The position numbers and the translations under genes are program-made. Positions 11,593 through 24,800 of a DNA stretch of 64,000 bases are shown here, piece by piece. The DNA comes from Leptidea sinapis (Eukaryota > Arthropoda > Insecta > Lepidoptera > Pieridae). The stretch spans positions 7,750,001 through 7,814,000 of the forward strand of contig NC_066310.1 of assembly GCF_905404315.1 (NCBI RefSeq). Direction: 5' to 3'. A model generated the notes under the pieces. That model worked only from the letters and a program-made list of their open reading frames with translations, was not told the origin of the DNA and searched no databases. Position 1 is the stretch's first letter. Every line of letters starts with the position of its first letter.

Positions 11593-14500
11593 TTTTTATG
11601 AATCTCAATTCGACGCACTCAACGTGTTATTGCAAGAACATCTGAAAATCTTTTCTGTTCTTGTTATGCTATCCTTCCTCTGTTTATTTGACACATGATT
11701 CATCAAAGTATAACATTCAGCATATATATTTCTCTAAGAGAAGAGTGCTACTCTAATATTGGATAAACACAAACATGTTTCAATGCGATTATAAACATAA
11801 TGGCCTATTTACATAATTCATTACTGTTGCAGGCCAATTCATACAAAATAACAATTAGTTATGTCTAAAATAATAGACTAGTTTAAGATAAAAAGAAACT
11901 ATTGTAAATAATAAATACGCAAGAGTATTGTATCAAAATGCTATAAACAATTAATTCACAATAAGGCCTGAAATATTATATCATTACATGACAACATAAT
12001 GCCTCGGGTCGACTGTAGCTGAAACGCGTCAAACCGAAGCGACTTTAGTCAAACAATTTTAGTCCTTGTGTGCATACAAATAAGTAATAACAGCCAACCA
12101 TTGATAGGTTAATTATATATATGTGGACCCGGAATCAGACAAATACATTCATTTGTTCATAGCAACTCTTCATTAATGTATATGATTTGTTTGTTTTGGA
12201 CAAATCAGATGGAGAAATGTTATTATTTGAAATACCAATACTAAATCTCGCGTCGAATGAGGAGCACTGAGTCGAATCTATACGTAACGGCGAAGGACTT
12301 CTCTCAAGCAGCTTCAAAGCGCTTCCATTACTCCCAACAGAGCTAGACCTTATTAGACCAAGTTTTACATCAAATAAACAAGAATTCTAATTTCTGCGAT
12401 TCGGTTAAACGCAATTTACAAGCCTAGTGGACCCTAGTCATTTGATAGCAAGTAAATACAATAATAACCAACTAAACAAAGGAATAAAATAACAAAAGTC
12501 TTAAATAAATTGGACGTAAGTAATTCCAGAAAAACGTTCCAAACCACAATCATGTCGAAATTGAGTTAAGAACACAAAACTGATCATGTGATTCATATTA
12601 ACGGACTGACAAAAAATGGCAGCCCTACTGTCACTCTTTAAATGACATCATGACTTATGTATGTATATACACTAATATTTATTGAACTTTAAACACGAAT
12701 TCCTTAAAATGAGATGTTTGTGGCTTGGAATAATTTTCAGGAACTATGTCCAATTAATTATCCATGGTAAATTAAGAACATTACTGTCTTGCTCATAAAA
12801 AAAAACATTTATCACTTATGTAGCTCATTAGACACTTATAGTTAAAAATATTATAAACATGTACAATATTATAAAGCCTCCTATAGATAAGGCATAAAAT
12901 GTAAAATTATGACTTTCCGATAGTGAAATTAAAACATAAAAAATAAATCTGCATCAGAGTGAAGAATTCTATTAATTTAGAATGGAGAGAAGAACTCCGA
13001 ATGTGTTGGTTTTTTTTCTCAACTATCACATTATATTAATAGTTAATTCTCAAAAAATTATGAACCATACATGTGAATATGTAAAGTTAACCTTACTCCC
13101 TCCTATTCAAAAATATTAGTAAATAATCACAGAATGTCACAAAACAACAAGGAGGAATCATATTTCATTGCATCATTAATGTAAAATTTCCATTACTTGC
13201 AACATTTGGCAACACTGGTATCTCCTTAAGTTAATTGGCTTTCGAAGAATTAAAAGTTTTTAATAAAGTAAGTTGCATCATTTTGAGCCGGAGTACATTT
13301 TTTAGAATGATAGAAAATTAAAAGAAATATCCCAAATTAATACTTAAGCCTTTGCTGTGCTATAAATTACTTCCTTCCTTGTATTGACGATTTAGAGCCC
13401 TTGCACACTAGCAGCCTGAATGATGCGGCCAGGCTATCAAGACTGTTTATTCAAGCGATTTCAAACACAATATAAGTCTGGCAGCTATGTAAGTGCATTG
13501 AGACAGTTGGCAGCCAAATTAATTTATTCATTAAAAAAATATTATTAAATTTTAAACACATAGCAACACCTTTATATAAACTTTGGCTGAATGAGCACAC
13601 AGAGTCATATTTCAATAGGACACTAAGGCGGCGCATCCAGTCGCCGTTACCAACAAAATGTACACTGTTTTGCTTTCTAATTGCTTATATTAATATCTTA
13701 ATTGTTAATTACAATGGATAATTTCGATACAGAAAGGTTTATAATCGAAATCAAAAGTAGACCAACAATTTGGGATAATTATTCATCAGATTATTCCGAT
13801 AGTTTTAGTTGTTGTATGAACTATGTTATTTAGAAGTTGTAGATTTGTTTGGAGTACAGAAACAAACCCTTGAGCAAAGAAGGAGCTCTTTTCCTACGTA
13901 CATACAAATGTATTACTGTCTCAGTGTGCTGTGGCGACTGTGGTATCTAGTTTGGTAGCTCACTGACATATCCCAACCAACCAACCAACCAACATGCCAA
14001 GTGTGCAGGGACTCTTAAAGTTAAACAGTTGAATATTACTTTGCAGTTAAATTGTATATAGTAAACATGGAAAACATTCAAAAAGAGTTGGTATATATAT
14101 AATAAGTTACACAGAGGACTTTTAAAAATTTTCTAAACACTGCTGTTAAACCTATTCTTACTCAGCATATCTACATGTAGTTAGAAAAATTATTGCCAAT
14201 ATTACTTGAATGAATATTATTTCTACTTACAATCACTTATACAACTTTTACGATTTAACAAAAATCTTTTAATTCAATAGCAGATATTAACAAGAACGGT
14301 AAAAATATTAATCATTTAAGTACAATAATTAATTAAATTATATTTTTATGAAAAATCTTATAAAGGAACATTTTTTATAAATTAAGAACTGCACGAGAGA
14401 GCCGTCTGATATAAAATAAATTAACAGTATTAATTTTATTCTATTCTATGTGCAATAGTCATAGAGTTATACTATAGAATACAGTGCTAAACTCTAATTA

Positions 14501-15430
14501 ATTTGAATATTCTGAAGCGTTCTATTATTATTATTTTGTTATTTTATGAAATTTTAAGGTTTTAGTTTAATAGTCGCATCAAATATAAATTACATTATTA
14601 AATTCAAAATTTTTGTTCTATTGCACAAACACAATATGCTATCATAGTCACCTAATCAGCATCATTACATTAGTAATATTTTACAATACAATACCTACCA
14701 CATAGTTAAATACAAACAACATCCAGAACATTAATAATTACACAATTTGATTTAATTGCAAATGATTATTACAGAACGTAGCTATCATCGAAATTTGGAA
14801 ACACTGTTGTAATTGAAACAAATGTTCAATGCAGTCATTAATTACATATAATTTGATCGGAACTATCACATAATTCGTACAATAATAAAAATGCGAATAG
14901 CATTTTGTTTAGTAATCATTGGCAGTCCTAATCATCACTAGAGTTCAATACATCTACTTGTAAACGCTCAGCGTTACTTGCACAATACATACTACAGTTA
15001 GTTACCAATACATCACTCCGTTGACAATCCATTTCTTTCATCACTGTACATATAGCACTGAACATCACTTTATCTAGCACTGCACAACACTGTACACAAT
15101 ATAATAATATCATGAACGATGAACATAAGTCACAATCTATAAAGGTGCTGATCCATTACCCTGGTCTTGCTATGCAAACCAACTTTTGCAATATTTAAAA
15201 TTGCCATGAACATATGATATGTTCAAATGTGTATTGAAGTGAGTGTCAGTCACCAGGAAAATTGCTCTTAGTCACTCTTATGTTTTATATGAAGTTCTTG
15301 TGCATTATTTAACATTCTCATATAACAGTGTGTGTAAAAATTCAGTGTATATTGAAGAGATCCCATGTGAAAAACAAAAAATCTGTGCAAATCTTGATGA
15401 AAAGTTTTATCAGTCATGCAAGTTATCAGT
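11593..15430. other. long AT-rich stretch downstream of Gprk1
   Basis: No exon or repeat family was recognised apart from a short CAAC microsatellite near 13975. This lack of elements contrasts with the rest of the window. It could be a long Gprk1 3' UTR or plain intergenic DNA; the sequence alone does not decide. Confidence 0.4.
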
Positions 15431-15438
15431 CGATATGG

Positions 15439-15498
15439 TTTTATTGATTTATTTTATGCTTCTGAGTACAAGTCCATTAGGGTGCATATGCATTTATT
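15439..15498 (-). terminator. candidate poly(A) signals of Gprk1
   Basis: TTTATT on the plus strand (AATAAA on the gene strand) occurs near 15440, 15450 and 15493, which is 165-220 bp past the stop codon. In AT-rich DNA such hexamers are frequent, so this is only a candidate. Confidence 0.3.
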
Positions 15499-15661
15499 AA
15501 TATGCGACATTGCTCGCTGTAAAAATCAGAGAAGCCGCATCCATGTATAGCTATACCAGTGGACCAGCAGCTTAAGAATTGTGTGTTCACTTGATAAGTT
15601 GCGCCGCGCTCTTGGATCGTCGGAACATCTTCGCGCCCTTATTGGACGCGGGAAGCTCATG

Positions 15662-15853
15662 CTAGTTGTTCCCGTTGGGAGCTCTGGTGAGCGCCGGCGA
15701 GTTGTTGGGGGGAGGGCGGCCGAGTGCCAGCTCTTTAGCACCATCTGTCCCGTATATCTTGCCAGCTTTCTTGGCCATCGAAGCTAGAAGCTCTTGAGAG
15801 CATTTGTGGGCGGATCGAAGCGATAAAGCCCACTCCTTTAGACCAATTTCGTC
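15662..15853 (-). CDS. Gprk1: Gprk1 exon (last; PH C-terminal helix, stop)
   Basis: The acceptor is ctttcag. There are 63 codons and TAG at 15664-15662. It encodes DEIGLKEWALSLRSAHK, the C-terminal PH helix with its Trp, then ELLASMAKKAGKIYG and a Pro/Asn-rich tail ending NGNN. Confidence 0.95.
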   Translation of the reverse strand, partial: DEIGLKEWALSLRSAHKCSQELLASMAKKAGKIYGTDGAKELALGRPPPNNSPALTRAPNGNN

Positions 15854-18800
15854 CTGAAAGTCAAAATACATCATTAATTAATAATGTGTACACAAAATAA
15901 TATTGTTTTTGGGTGAATTTGACTGAACGCGAAATGGGGTGTGAACTAGCGTAGCATGTCAAAAAGGCGGATTAGGCAATTTGAATTTTTCTGAGCGTGT
16001 AAGATATATTCCTGAACGTCCTGCTCGTCTCGCCCCTTATTGTCCTTAAAAAAAAGGTTACTCGAGCCAGAGTTTCCCTGCGACATTGAATCAGAAATTG
16101 GAGATCCGTAGGAGAACCAGAGCACAGTACCAAAGTAACCGACATAGCCCAGTTGATTGCGAAACTGAAGTGGCAGTGGGCAGGGCACATACGAGTAGTT
16201 CGACGGACAGATGGCCGGTGGGGCAGTAAAGTCCTAGAATGGCAACCACGTATCGGAAGACGCTAGTTGGTAGGCCCCCACAAGATGGACCAACGATCTG
16301 GTCAATATAGCCAAAATACGTTGGATGAGGGCAGCGCATTAGCGATTTTTGGTGGAGGTCTATCTTTATCCAGTATTGGACGTGTTCTGGCTGAAATGAT
16401 GATGACAGATAAGCCGTTGCATTGAAGAAACCTACCGTATTAGTAAGAACGATCTTAGTATCATTCCTGGTTCTGAGCACGATACACTGTTCACCCTTCA
16501 CGGAGACCAGATCAGAGGAGACTTCCTCGACTGAATCAAGCAGTATCATCTCCGGCTTGGCACTATTCTCCAGATGTAGCTCGAGACGGTTCGGGTACAG
16601 TTTGGCGTATCGTGTTTGCCACGCGCTCGCAAAGGGCCCTCCCAACTTCTTGATGTAACCGTGGAGTATACAGTCCGACTCTGTAACGAGGTAATTAATG
16701 ATAACTGAACTGAAATAAAATGTGCTAAAAATGAAGTATTAATAATTAATCTCTTCACATAAAAGTTTCTTAATTTAAAGAGTTGTCACCTTTTTCATCA
16801 GCGTCGAACTTCTGCTTCTGCTTGGATTTCTTCTTCATTTCCATCTTATCGGCCTCCTGGTTGACAGTGTCGAACACGGTCTCGGCGACTTCGCCCTGCC
16901 AGCGCTCCGATATCACCAGAGGGAAGTCCTTGTATTGGGCTTGGTCTGTTTCTGTTAGCTGCGGAAATTATAGTAATTACGAGGTATTTTTATGGAACAG
17001 GAGGGCTAATGTTTGCAGGCAAGTTAACTTGAATAATAACGATGCAGTAATCAGGTATTTTTTTTAAAGGAAGAGGAGGAGAAACGACCGTATGGGTTTA
17101 GGTGATTACCGCCGCCCACAATCTTTGGTCAGAGGATTCACAGGAGCGTTGTCGTCCTTTAAGGAAGGTGAACGCTCTTTTCTTTAAGGTACCCATACTG
17201 TCGTATCGTCCTGGAAACTCCGCACAAGGAATCTCATTCCATAGCTTGGTTGTGCGTGGAAAAAAGTTCCTTGAAAACCGCACTGTGGAGGAACGCCACA
17301 CATCCAGATGGTGGGGATGATATTCTAAATTTTGTTGCGAGTCGTTCGAAGATAAGATTCGGCGGCAGGAATCAGATCAAACAGCTCTACGGAGCACGTG
17401 GTAGATGCGGTAGAAGACACAATGATGCGACGTCCAGGTGATCGAGCCGTTCACAGAGCACTGGATACCCGACAATTCGAGCAGCTATACGTTGCACACG
17501 GTAAGGTCTTTGTAACTATCCTTGGGACATGATGTGTATAAGAAAGAATCGAGGTTCAGAGACCACGAGATTTATGTGATATATTAATATCTATCCTTAA
17601 GTGCGTTTATGGTTCGCGAGCCGACTCAAGTACATTATTTATTCTAGTATTTTTATTTCTTTTGTGCGACTTGTATTATTTACAAATTTAACATGCTGTC
17701 TTCTTCAACCTTGATCTACCCAATGCTGAGTAAAGGTCTCTTCCATTTTAGACCATTTTGTGCGGTCCTGAGTTTTCCACACCCAGTCCTTCCCAGCCGC
17801 TCGCATCAAATGGTCCGTCCATCTTGCTGGCTGTCTCCCAACATTCCTGAACCCCTTTCTCGGTCTCCACTCCAACAACTATTTAACCCATCTTCCATCG
17901 GACCTACGACAAATATGGCCCGCCCACTTCCACTTCCTAGAAGCTATGGTTTTTGCTATGTCAGTTAGTCCCGTTCTCTTGCGGATTTCGGTGTTCCGAA
18001 CGTGATCGCGCAGAGAAATCCCTAACATAGCTCTTTCCATAGCCTTGGGAGACTTGTAGTCGGTGGACGAGCTGCCGAGTCAGCGTCAAAGTCTCGGCTC
18101 CATAAACCATTACGGGTAGGACGCACTGTTCGAATGTGCGGTGCTTGAGGTTTAAAGGCACTCGTTTGTCTCTGAACAGGTTGGAAAGATTGCCGTTAGT
18201 CCCCCATCTCAACTGAATACGTCGCTTTAGTCACGTTCCTGCCCGCTCCTCTCGAGACTTATAACTTGAACCTTAACATGATGTAACTGCCTATAAATGT
18301 ATCCTTAGCACCCAAGGCTTGTTTTATGTTAACATATTTCTTGTAATTCTGTTGGTAGGTCATTCAGGTAGCATTCGAATGCTACGAGTATCTTGAACAC
18401 AACGCTTCACAAACGTCTCGATACTTGAAGAGCTCAAGGTGAAAGAAAGGCTTTCATCTATAGTCAGAGCCCGTATCCTCAGATACTTCGGACATATCAC
18501 GCGACGTGGAGAGCATACCATAGAGAGACTTGTTGTTCAGGGAAGGGTCAACGGCAGTAGGTCAAGAGGACGCTCCCCTATGCGCTGGACAGACCAGATC
18601 AAAGCCCTAACCAATACTCCCCTCAACACATGTGCCAGAGAAGCAACAGCCAGGGATAACTGGCGTAGAATCGTACGTCGTTCGACGTGACCACGACTGC
18701 TCTGTCAAGAGTAATCCGACGAAGAAGAAGATTAACTATTTATTTACCTTGATTCCTTTAGTGTCTTCTTCATCAAAGCTGCCAATATCGAATGCATCGG

Positions 18801-21800
18801 CTGCGTTAACTTCGCCGCGCGGCGGAATCAGCGGCGGGGTGTACTTCTGGTGGTAGACTTGCTGCCAGTCGATACCCGCGAAGAACACGTGGTCCTTTAC
18901 TTCGTCAGCACTAAATCAACAATACAATACAATGAGATAACCAACATTATCCAACACAACTTTTAACATGTTAAAAAGTAGTTGCTAACTCCTTAAGAGG
19001 GTAGTCTAAAATACTGTTGAGATTATTGACGTTCTACTAGAATGTAATTTGTTACCATAGTATCATAACTTTGCCATACGTATGGTATAATTTCGATTAT
19101 CGTTTTTTTTATTAAAAGATGACTCTGTCGTTTATCCCACTAATCCACAGCTGACTATCTAAGTGATAGGACAGCCTGGGACTAGATTATGATTATTTTA
19201 TAGCAACAGCAGTGACAGTACAATATTGTATATGTTTTTGAGAGTCATGCGCCGCTTCTTCTCTGTCACAGCGCATTTTGTTACGGAAACGGTAGTAGTA
19301 TCTAGTATATTAAAAACGACATCAAAAAGAATTCTAAAGGAATCATTTATGAGAAAATAAATGGGTTTTATGCCTTTTTTATGACATAACAACATGTTTA
19401 TAGTTTAACATAACAGTAGGTATATTAATAGAGGCTGGTACGGTCGGCAATTAGTCTTAGAAAATAAGCTCATTAGATCAAGCTAGCACCCAACCTTTAG
19501 TTCAGTTAATGCACGCGTAACGACATAATTATTTTCATACTACACCATGAATATACCATATTACACCAGTCGTCGTAAATTTCATTTTTTAGTACCTATT
19601 TATATTTAAGATACATGGACCAGATTTGATTTAAAAGATTAAATAAGTAGGTAAGTAAGTACTATTTTTGTATGGGAGTAAGTGAGAAAATGATCAGCTG
19701 ATTCTCTAATATTACACGCTATTGTCTGCCTATCTCACTGTCAATATAATATAAGTCATAAGGCAGTATGAAACGACCTCAGGCTTTAACTAGACACGAC
19801 CCCTAACATACCGCTGTGCCCCTAATTCTGAGACTTAAGATAAGGCAACCACATTGTTGAAACCGAAACATCGGAGCTTCGTTATTTTGCACTAGAAATA
19901 GGGATGGTCAGGGTTGCCACAATCAGTCAAAATATAATGAAAGTTGTTGGAAGAAAGCTACATTTTTTAAATTTTTAATAAATGTCACTCATTTTAATTA
20001 CTCTGTACTTTCTACTTTATTTACCCTCTCCCCCTGAAAACTGATTATACTCTACTTCATCAAGAAAAATTTGGCAAATGTAGTGGTATCTGATGGTATA
20101 TTATATACGAGACGTAACGAGTAAAGTGAAGTTAGGAAGCTGGTGTCGGAGAGGAGGCGCTAGTGTAACGGTGTGAAATGAGGCGAGTAGAGGAGAGGAA
20201 ATGGGGGATTAGGGGAGAGGAAATGGCGTAGGGTATATACCCTATCTTGCTGGGGATTAAATAATAATTAATTATTCCGCAGTGTTAATGTTGTTAGATG
20301 ATAACCAGAGTATATATTTAAAAGCTAACAAATATAATTGTAAAAATGTACTATTTTTTTTTCTCTGACTGCTTGACAATAAAAAATTAAATAAGCATAC
20401 CCTTTTCCTTTACATCCCAGCCGTTTGTTGATGTCCCTCTGCAGCAGCCCTTCCAGAAGACTCCGAAGACTCGGGCTGAACGTGTCCGGCATCTCCACGT
20501 TCTGGTAAACATTATATTTCTGCCTCTAAAGTTATTTAATCGAGCGGCAATTCTATCAGGTGTGTTACTCTTAAAATTAAAAACATTGATTAAGTGACGG
20601 CTCTCACTTGTAACTCTTTAAACCAAACATTTAACATCTTATGCCTCAAGGTGGCGAGCGCAATGTAGTACCGCTCAGAATTTTTGGGGTTTTTCAAGAA
20701 TCGTAAACGGCACTTCATTGTAATGTGCACGGCGTATCAAGTACCATCAGCTGAACGTCTTGCTCGTCTCGTCCCTTATTTTATATAAAAAAGAATCATG
20801 TTAAAATTAACACCAAATTCTAAAATTTACGGTTTAATCCTCTAAAATGTAAGTAAAATAGTACTTAACACATAATATTGAATTATAACCAGTGATACAC
20901 ATTGTCCTTTATATTTATAACCTTTACACGCCTAATAATAGAGCTAACCCTTTCAGATTTTATATAAATCCACAACAGCAAGTTAGCGATTGTTTACAAT
21001 ATTTTGTGAACATTACCTCATCAATGAACAATCAGGACCCCTGGGCCCGCTCAACTGAGTTGATGGACTGAATTGTACATTTACTGATAATAGCAGTTTA
21101 CTGTGTAATAACGTCGATAGTATTATAGTTATTTATGCAACTGCCGTGTAATAAGGGGTATTAAAACACGAATGTGGATTACTAGGCTTCGCCTCGTGTG
21201 ATAATAGTATCACATGAGCGTTTTAATACCTAATTATCAACAGTTGCATACAAGACTTTATCTACACCCATAATATGAATCCTCTAAAAGATTCTGAAAC
21301 AGTTAGCTTACTGCTAATATTAAAACACCACTCCTAGTAGTAACCTAATATCATTCATTACTGATTATATCCAAATAAACTAAGTATTAATGAAACAATT
21401 ATTTATTTTAGTAGTAATTTACATTTTGTATAAGGCAATAATTAAAATTCACTCGAATATAATGTTCTTTTGCAGTGTTTAAAATGAATCGCTCATTTTT
21501 TGTAAACAAAACAATAAAAATATCGAAGAAAAATGGCGGGGATTCGAATAACCTACTTTTTTTTTACGGCGCGCGACGTTATGGTAGTATGAAACGCGCG
21601 TAAACGAAAATGTTCTTTTTTTGAAATTCATACAAATATCACGCATGGAGTAATAAGAATGTGGCTGTCTGTTGAAACTCTTTGCGCATGAAGGCATCGA
21701 AGAAAACATAGGATTGTTGTTATGAAATTCAGTACATTACAACACTCGTTTGGATGATGTAATGGTTATTAGAACATTGGGTGTTTTAATGTTGGCAATA

Positions 21801-24800
21801 AGCTATCTGATTCAGAATCTTTAATAGAGGATTTAAAGCAGGGGTGTAGATAAATTTATTAAAAATCAGCCAAAATTGAAAAAAAAAAAAACAAAGTGCT
21901 GCTTACTCACAGTCATAGTACAGTAGAATCCCGACTATCCTAACATCGATTTCAGTTAAATCAGGATAATACAACAAACTAATTCACTATACTGTCGACA
22001 GAATGCAGTGTAAAATAACTAGAAACATACTGCAAACATTTAGAAAATATATAATATCATTTTATAACATATATTTTTTATAAGACTTAAAATGGTGTTT
22101 GATTAATTAAAATTGATGAACAATTATGGTAGCGTTCCCACAATACACCTTAAACAAATAATACATACATACACATTTAACTTTTTCCTTTTTCCTAGTA
22201 CATTTCAAGTACGTCGGTCAAAAATGAGCGTAAACTTAGTACTTTTCCTTTTAACAGCTGTTGTAAAGTTATTAGTATTTGCTATTGTTTCCTTATATTT
22301 TACATACTATTTTTAATAACTCATTGACGTAAAATAAACAAGTAGACTCACAGTCACGCTGAAGATATGTCTGAAGCAAAACTCTGTCTTAGCGTATATT
22401 AGGCAGAGTTACAGTTCAGCAGTTTCGACCGCGCTTTGAATAACACGCCACGCAACGACAAAGAGTTCAGGGAAAAACTGTCCAAATAACAGCATATCCA
22501 AACTTAAAAAGGATTTAGTGTCGTATTTCAGGTAAGTGCCTACTACTAACTTTTAAACTTAACTTCACATTTCGAACCACAATCAATGAGCGTACACAAT
22601 AGACTTTAAACATTACTGCCACAATATAAGGCGTTAATTTGAATGACTGTTTTAATGTTACCTGTTAATATTAAAAGTTAATACGCATACACAACGCTAC
22701 TCGAACATGTTTGACGACCTTTTAATAGGCTATTCTGAGTCTAGTTGCTTAGACTACATCAATGGAAATAATATCTTAAAATATATAAATCCATTGTCCT
22801 GATGTTTGTTTCCAGTGAACTCCTAAACTAATGAACGCATTTTAATGGGGTACTTCATGGAGTGCAGTTTAGTCCAACATGAGAGATAGGATAGAGATTT
22901 TTATTTCCAATATTTGTTTTGTATGGACATATTTTCTATGTGAGAATTTATTGACGCTCGGTTTGACAGTTCTGCTGTGAAACAATTTCATTATAACAAC
23001 AGGGAGCATATTTAACGAAATAATAAACGGTAATGGTCTTACCATTAGAACAATTTTATTTATTATTTAAACTTGTTTTTCGGACCTACTAGTGAACAAG
23101 GGCGGATTCGGTTCTGGTACTCGACGGCCGCTGCCGCGGCCCACTAAGTTTGGCTCGTGCGTTGTGGTCAACAGTCTAAATTTGTTTTTGGGCCCTACTG
23201 GTGAGCAAAGACCGATTCGATTAGATAACAATTATTTGATTGCACTAATGCATTGATAACTAAAAAATAATGACGATACAATAAATACAAGAAACAGAGC
23301 AATCAGCGATAGCCTCATAAACTAATGACCAGTAAAACTGTCAAAATATCATTGTCTTACAAAATCACTATAGTGTACCCGTGAAATTATAATGTCACTA
23401 ACACCACAGTAGACATATGTATCAGTATGGAAACTTAGCCTTGTTGATAAAATACTTACCTACATGTGCGTACACTCCATCAAAGCAGGGTTGTCAGGTT
23501 ATTTTTCTAACCGACTTTAAAAAAGGAGTTTTGGAACAAAATACCTAATGTCGTTGCGGAGCGTAAAAAATTAAAAAGCGTAAGATTTTTATATATAGTG
23601 TATGTATGATAGCTATACAGTGTATAATGTAATAATGTAATAGTCTACATGATGACTGATGATTTTTAAACAACATTTTATTGAATGTTTTTCTTGGAAA
23701 TATTTTTTTTGGATTTTGTTTTAAATTTTAGTTGAAATATTTTATTTGAAATATAGACGGGAAGCTTGAAATATGTGTTTTGAAACTTTGTCCGTTGAAG
23801 TTTCACATCCACCAAAGTCTTAAGAAATTCTTCCCTCAACACCCTCGAAAACCATGAAAACGGCGCTCGTGGCGAAAAACTTGATAATTTTTTGCAGCCG
23901 CCATCTTGAATTTTCATTTTGACAAAACTAGCTCGTATTGGTTTCAACACTCACGAAAATCATGACAAAACACATGTAGGTAAGTATTTTTGTCCAAAAT
24001 AAATACATATAAAAAAACATACTATTAAACCACACCCATAAAAAAATGATAATAAATATTGCAGCCGCCATCTTAGTGTAAATTGTGAATTATGTTCACG
24101 AATTTATTATAATCGATCTCACGGACTTATAATTCAAATACCCTACTAATTATAATAATAATATAACAAGAAATTATTCTTATATATTATACTACTTTAT
24201 AGTTTAAAAAACGAAAACTGGAGTTTTGATGGGGCCGAGTTTAAATAGCCGTATACCACGCAAATACGCTGGCATTTTTAAAAAGAAATAAATAAAAAAC
24301 GTGACACTCGACTCGTTTCGACCGCGAAAACCGCTTAGGGGCCTTTTTCGATGCGCATGTTTGTGTGAGTGTGTCATTTCTCACGTTTTTAGGTAGTTTC
24401 CGTACTGGTACATATGTCTACTGTGCTTAAACCAGGCCGTTAAATTGTAAGAAATGATGTCCATCGACAATCTACCGGTTAAGTATATATAAGTGGATGG
24501 TATGGTATGCTAGAGGCTACTGTTTCCGTCCATTGGGGTCCGTTTGGGTCCATTTTGCGTGCAGTATTAAGGAGGTAACCAGCCCAGCTCCTTCCAGAAG
24601 TTCCTAGAGCGACCTCGTATTAGTTAAGGTTTCTACCCGTTGGTTGGCCACCCCCGCGCATTCCAGGATTACGTGAGTGACCGTTTCGTCCTCGGCTAGA
24701 CAGCCTCTGCACTTAAGACTGTCCGTTACGCCGATTGTGAAAACGTACTTGTTTAGTGATGTGTGACCCATTACGGTGCCCACCCATTATACGGATGTCA

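Noticed and set aside
11287..11698. Overlapping plus-strand frames rich in Arg and Ser
   Set aside because: They come from GGAGAGGAG-rich inverted repeat sequence of a candidate MITE.
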